Shown here: one piece after another, positions 59,235 through 64,000 of the stretch | Position numbering within the stretch: position 1 is the stretch's first letter | Layout: each line of letters opens with the position of its first letter | NCBI GenBank assembly: GCA_037013685.1 | Contig: CM072919.1 | Location: forward strand, 5,563,152 to 5,627,151 | DNA from: Acridotheres tristis | Taxonomy: Eukaryota; Chordata; Aves; Passeriformes; Sturnidae | Direction: 5' to 3' | DNA length: 64,000 bases | Notes under the pieces: generated by a model | The model's database searches: none | What the model was told of the DNA's origin: nothing | What the model saw: only the letters and a program-made list of their open reading frames with translations | Position numbers and translations under genes: made by a program

Positions 59235-62040
59235 TGGATAATTCCATCAGGGGCTGATGTGGGGCCTGGGCCGAACAAAGAGATGCCACGAAGGAAACGG
59301 GGCCGGGGTCGCGGAGACCCCGTGGGAATCCGGGCGGGCTCGGCCTCCAAAAGGGATTTCCCCCCAATTCCCGCGTCCCCGAGGGGGTTGTTTGGGAATT
59401 GGCTCCCACAGGAGGTGTCTGCCTGGGGATGGGACAGACAGACGGACACGGGCACAGACAAACGGGCCCGGAGCTGCCCCAGGGCCCATGGCCGGGGTGG
59501 AGCAGCCAAAATTCGGAGATTTTGGTGAAAATTCAGATATTTCAGCCTTTCAAATTGATTTTTTCCCCCCCATTCCCGTATCTGTGTGTCTGTCTGTCCT
59601 GCCGGGGGCTCTGCTGTGGAATTGGAGGGACAGACGGACAGACATGGGCACCAGGGGAAAAACCAGAAATAAATAAATTAATTAATGGGCAGCACAAACA
59701 ACGGCTCAGCCTCCTGTTAATTCCCACCGGGATTTTTTTAAGCTCTCATCATCCTCCTCCTCCTTCCCCCCCCCCAATCCTGAGCTCTTCTTTTATATTT
59801 ATTTTATTTTTTAAATTATTATTATTTTTTAAATCCATAGAAATTATTCTGAGTGCTCATTGAGGTGGCAACCCTTGGGACCAGCTCGGGTGTTTCCCTC
59901 CTTCCTTTTCCATCACTAATTTATTTTTCGAATTAATAAAAAATAGATTTAAATATATAATTTTTTTCCTTTTTTTAATTTTTTTTTTCCCAGCTATGGA
60001 AGAAAATTGTGAATGGAAAGGCCTGGCCTGGATTAGAATCGGGAAGAGAGACAAAAGGGAAAAAAAAAAATCCAAAAGGAAAAAAAATAGAAAATTAAAA
60101 ATCCTCGCTTGTTTTCCTTTGCCGTGGGGAATCCACGTGGTGGAGGAGGGAAGGCGGGGAAAAAATAAATTAAAAAAAAAAAGGAAAAAGAAAAAAAAAA
60201 AAAGGAGAGGAGAGGAGAGGAGAGGAGAGGAGAGGAGAGAAATCCTGGCTGGAAAAGCTCCGGGAGAGATTCACGGCCCTGCCCCCCTGGATGGAAAACA
60301 GGGACACCGGGAATTCTTTGGGATGGCAAAAAATTGGATTTTCCCTCACTTTTCCTCCACTTTTTTAGGATTTCCCCTCTGTTTTTCCCTCCCTCCCTCT
60401 CTGATTTTCTCTCCTCCCTCCCCTCTCTCCCCCTTTCCCATTTTCTGCTGGATTTTCCCTTCCTGGGAATTTTGGGGGAATTTCCTGATTTTTTTTAAAA
60501 TTTTTTTTTTATTTTCAGGCTGGAAATTCCAGCCAGCGGCAACCTGAAATCCCGGAATTCACCCCAAACATAAAAACCTGGGAATTCATCCCGAAATCAA
60601 AATCCAGGAATTCATCCCGAAATAAAAACTTGGGAATTCATCCCCAAAAACCTCTGGAGCATCCTGAAATTTGGGAATTCATCCCAAAATCAAAATCCAG
60701 GAATTCATCCCCCAATCCCCCGGGGCTCTGCCCACAGAGGGTTAAAAAAAAAAATAAAATAAAACTCCCGTTTTTCCTGGATTTCCACCCAAATCGGTGC
60801 CAAAGGGAAGCTCCGTGGGTTTATGTAGGTCAGAGTCAGAAATCCGGGATTAAACCCCGGGAGCCTCTTCCCAGTGCTGGGAAATAAATATATTTGATAT
60901 TAAAAAATAAATAAAATATATTAACCGTGGAAATAAATCAATATCTTTGATAGGAAACTGAATAAATAGATTGGATATTAAAAAAAAAAAAAATTGATGC
61001 TAAAAGTAAACAAATGTATTTGATATAAAAATAATGCATTTGATATAAAAATAAATAAATGTATTTGCTATAAAAATAAATGTATTTGATAATAAAATAA
61101 ATAGGTATATTCTATATAAATAAATAAATTTGATACGAAAAAGAAATATATTCAATATAAAAATAAATAAATATATTCGATATAAAAATAAATATCCACG
61201 CCCCACCTCCAGGAATATCTACATAACATAAATGTATTTGTTTAAATAATTAATTATAATTATAATTATAATTCCAACCCGTTTCAGATGGATTTCCGAG
61301 TTTCCCTGGAATTTATTCCACTTTAAAAATTCCCGAATATTCCCAATTTTAAACAAAGCCCAGAAAACACCCGGGGGCTTTTCTGCTCCTGAAGGGAATT
61401 CCCAAATTTCCTTGGTTTTTTTGGTTTTTTGGGTTTTTTTTTTGTGAGGAAAGAGGGGAAAAAAGGGAAATATTTTCCTGATAAATAAAGACGGATATAA
61501 AATATCCCAAAAAGATTTATTTTTCCCTTTTTCCCAGGGTTTTTTCCCGGTTCAGGTGGATAAATCCAACATTGGGTGACGCTGAAAAAACGTGGGAATT
61601 TTAATTCCCAGTTAAAAAAAAAAAATCTTTTTTTTTTTGGATGTTGGAATCCCCTTCGATCCTCAATTCTTTGCTTTCCCGTCCCCAAAAAATCCCTGAA
61701 ATCCCAAAAAAAAACCCTGGGAAAAATCCCAAAAGGATTTCAAAAATCTTCACCCACCTCTGCCCATCCAAGGCCAGGGGGAAAAAAATGGAAAATTGGG
61801 AATTTGAGGATCAGAAAGGCTCAAAACACGACTTTTTCTTTTTTTTTTTTTTTTTTTTTCCCAGTTAAAAAGGGAATTAATTTGGGATCCAAATCCCAAT
61901 TCTCCATTTGGGGTGCTGGATCCAATTTTGGGGATATTTTTTATTTTTTGGGAGGGGTGAACGGCCACGAGCGTTGGCCAAGGATGGAACCAGCGGGAAA
62001 AGGGTTGGGAATTTAATTGGGATTCAGGAACAGCCCAATG
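59235..62040. other. Intergenic, low-complexity; no gene seen
   Basis: Short homopolymer and AT-rich runs (for example TTTGATATAAAAATAAAT-like units at 60890-61195, GAGAGGAGAG at 60204-60239, GGAATTCATCCC repeats at 60550-60720). No exon-like open frame with supported splice sites. Confidence 0.6.
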
Positions 62041-62525
62041 GGGGGAAAAAACGGGAAAGAAGGGCGGAAAAACTGGGGGGAAAGTGGGGAAAAAATGAGG
62101 AAAAATTGGGCAAAAATTGGGGGGGAAATGGGGGAAATTGGGGGAAATTTGGGGGAAAATTGGGGGAAAATTGGAGAAAAAATTGGGGAATAATTGGGGA
62201 GAAATTGGGGGAAAAACTGGGGGGAAATTGAGGAAAAATAGGGGGGAATTGGAGAAAAATTGGGGGAAGTTGGGGGAAAATTGGGGGAAACTGGAGAAAA
62301 ATTGAGGGGAAACTGGGGAGAAATTGGGGATAAAATTGGGCAAAATTTGGAGTAAAATTGGGGGAAAATTGGGTGAAATTGGGCGGAAATTGGGGGAAAA
62401 GTGAGGAAAAATCAGGGGGAAAATTGGGGAAAAATTGGGGGGAAAATTTGGGGTGAAATTGGGGAAAAAAATGGGGAAAATTGTGGGGAAAGGGCGGGAA
62501 TAAAAGGGAAGGGAGAGAAAGAAAG
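62040..62525. repeat. G/A-rich tandem repeat (AAATTGGGGGAAAATTGGGG-like)
   Basis: Dozens of short degenerate copies carrying GGGG runs on the plus strand, which could form G-quadruplexes. No coding content. Confidence 0.85.
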
Positions 62526-62584
62526 GGAAAAAGGGAATCTGGTGATGAGCACGCGGCTGGGGCGGGGGGAGGGGGGCTGATGGA

Positions 62585-62715
62585 TTAATTAGCATATTCA
62601 AATCTAATTAATTCCCCTTTGCATAAAAAGGGCACGGCCGGGCGTGGGAGCGGCCCCGCAGATGGCGTCCCAGGAAATGAAAGAACCTTCGCGGCAGCGC
62701 CGGCCATCTTAGAGC
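62585..62715. promoter_or_regulatory. Compact promoter-like or conserved element
   Basis: Complex sequence between two repeat arrays: an AT-rich homeodomain/octamer-like part (TTAGCATATTCAAATCTAAT), a TATA-like GCATAAAAAGGG at 62621-62632, then GC-rich DNA with two YY1-type words in opposite orientation (CAGATGGCGTCC near 62658 and GGCCATCTTA near 62703). Neighbouring genes are not identifiable, so the promoter role is inference. Confidence 0.35.
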
Positions 62716-63922
62716 CCGCCACGAGGAGGAGGAGGAGCGGGAGGAAGAGCAGGAGGAGGAAAAGGAGGAGGAAGAGCAGGAGGAGGAAAAGGAGGAGGAA
62801 GAGCAGGAGGAGGAAAAGGAGGAGGAGGAGGAAGAAGAAGAAGAGGAAAAGGAGGAGGAAGAAGAGGAGGATGAAGAGGAGGGGGAGGATGAGGAGGAAA
62901 AGCGGGAGGAGGAGCACGAGGACGAGGAGGAAGAGGAAGAGGAAAAGGAGGAAGATGAGGAGGAGGAGGAGGAGGAGGATGAGGAAGATGAGGATGAAGA
63001 GGATGAAGATGAGGATGAGGAGGAGGAAGAAGAGGAGTAGGAAAAGGAGGAGGAAGAGCAGGGGCAGCAGCAGGAGGAGGAGGAGGAAGAAGAAGAGGAA
63101 GAGGAAAAGGAGGAGGAAGAGCAGGGGCAGGAGGAGGATGAGGATGAAAAGGAGGGGGAGTATGAGGAGGAAAAGCGGGAGGAGGAGGAAGAGCAGGAGA
63201 AGGAGGACGAGGAGGAAGAGGAAGAGGAAAAGGAGGAAGATGAGGAGGAGGAAGATGAGGAGGAGGAGGATGAAGATGAGGATGAGGAGGATAAAGAAGA
63301 GGAGTAGGAAAAGGAGGAGGAAGAGCAGGAGCAGCAGCAGGAGGAGGATGAGGAGGAAGAAGAGAAGGAGGAAGAAGAGGAAGAAGTAGAGGAGGAAGAG
63401 GAGGAGATGGATGAGGATGAAAAGCGGGAGGAGGAGGACGAGGACGAGGAGGAAAAGGAAGAGGAGGAAGATGAGGAAAAGCAGGAAAAAGAGGTGGATG
63501 AGGATGAGGAGGAGAAGGAGGATGAGGAGGAAGAGGAAGAGGATGAAGAAGACGAGGAGGAAAGGGAGGAGGAAAAGCGGGAGAAGAAGAAGGAGGAGGA
63601 GGGGAGGAAGAGGAGGAGGAAGAGCAGGAGAAGGAAGAGGATGGAGAGGGTGAGAAGGAGGAGGATGAGGATGAGGATGAGGATGAGGATGAGGATGAGG
63701 AGGAGGAGGAGGATGAAGAGGAAGATGAGGATGAGGAAGATAAAGATGAGGTGAGGATGAGGATGAGGATGAGGATGAGGATGAGGATGAGGAGGAGGAT
63801 GAAGAGGAAGATGAGGATGAGGATGAGGATGAGGATGAGGATGAAGATGAGGATGAAGATGAGGATGAAGATGAGGATGAAGATGAGGATGAGGATGAAG
63901 AGGAAGATGAGGATGAGGAAGG
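62716..63922. repeat. 1.2-kb polypurine GAG/GAA/GAT array with higher-order structure
   Basis: Plus-strand purines broken mainly by CAG, CGG and CAC words. Blocks containing GGAGTAGGAAAAGGAGGAGG recur at about 63034 and 63302, giving a higher-order period near 270 bp. The Glu-rich frame has in-frame TAG codons at those points, so it is not one long reading frame. Confidence 0.95.
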
Positions 63923-64000
63923 CTCTGCCCAGCAGCATCCCCGAGCCCCGTGGAGGCCTGGGAGGGTCCAGAGCTGGGAATGGGGAATGTGGGACAAGTT

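Noticed and set aside
58658..59409. Asp/Glu-, Met/Arg- or Leu/Ile-only frames
   Set aside because: All frames of a GAG/GAT trinucleotide array are open; no ATG precedes the acidic frame and no exon boundaries fit.
62585..63997. 470-codon frame with poly-Ser and Leu/Phe stretches, ending MAGAAAKVLSFPG...
   Set aside because: Mostly antisense of the GAG/GAA array. The short non-repeat end begins at an AAGATGGC word typical of YY1 sites, with no supporting splice sites.

Overview
This is vertebrate nuclear DNA, almost certainly from a bird. Three things point that way: 3' fragments of CR1 (chicken repeat 1) LINEs, short introns packed with tandem repeats, and the gene order SUGP2 - ARMC6 - SLC25A42 - TMEM161A. 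From memory, that order matches human 19p13.11 and a small GC-rich chicken microchromosome (chr28). I read the four genes exon by exon. In each, every splice junction closes in frame and the protein has nearly the length of its human counterpart (from memory).

Layout. 1-5.4 kb: repeat-rich flank with a CpG-rich stretch at the very left. 5.4-18.7 kb, minus strand: SUGP2 (nine coding exons plus a probable 3' UTR exon), encoding 1068 aa with two SURP modules, an acidic region and a C-terminal G-patch. 18.7-19.4 kb: a CpG-rich divergent promoter with two NRF1-type palindromes. 19.4-25 kb, plus strand: ARMC6 (seven coding exons, 467 aa). 26.6-45.5 kb, plus strand: SLC25A42, the mitochondrial coenzyme A carrier (325 aa; promoter and probable non-coding first exon at 26.6-26.8 kb, coding exons 34.0-42.4 kb, 3' UTR of about 3 kb). 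45.5-47.9 kb: convergent intergenic DNA. 47.9-52.1 kb, minus strand: TMEM161A (twelve coding exons, 480 aa; the first contributes only the initiator ATG). 52.1-64 kb: no gene I can support; it is nearly all tandem repeat, with two more complex islands (about 53.15-53.75 and 62.58-62.71 kb) that could be conserved non-coding elements.

The genes share a neighbourhood rather than a pathway: a nuclear RNA-processing factor, an armadillo protein of uncertain role, a mitochondrial CoA transporter and a multi-pass membrane protein. What stands out is the tandem repeats. In SUGP2 introns 6 and 8 and SLC25A42 intron 7 the repeat unit has swallowed an exon-intron boundary, so extra copies of a real 5' or 3' splice site with a piece of exon lie in the intron. 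SUGP2 also has a half-duplicated G-patch exon, an in-frame coding minisatellite, and a 3' UTR intron consisting largely of one polypyrimidine minisatellite. I regard this splice-site capture by minisatellites as the most interesting signal. There is no sign of a bacterial-type system, CRISPR array or intact mobile element.
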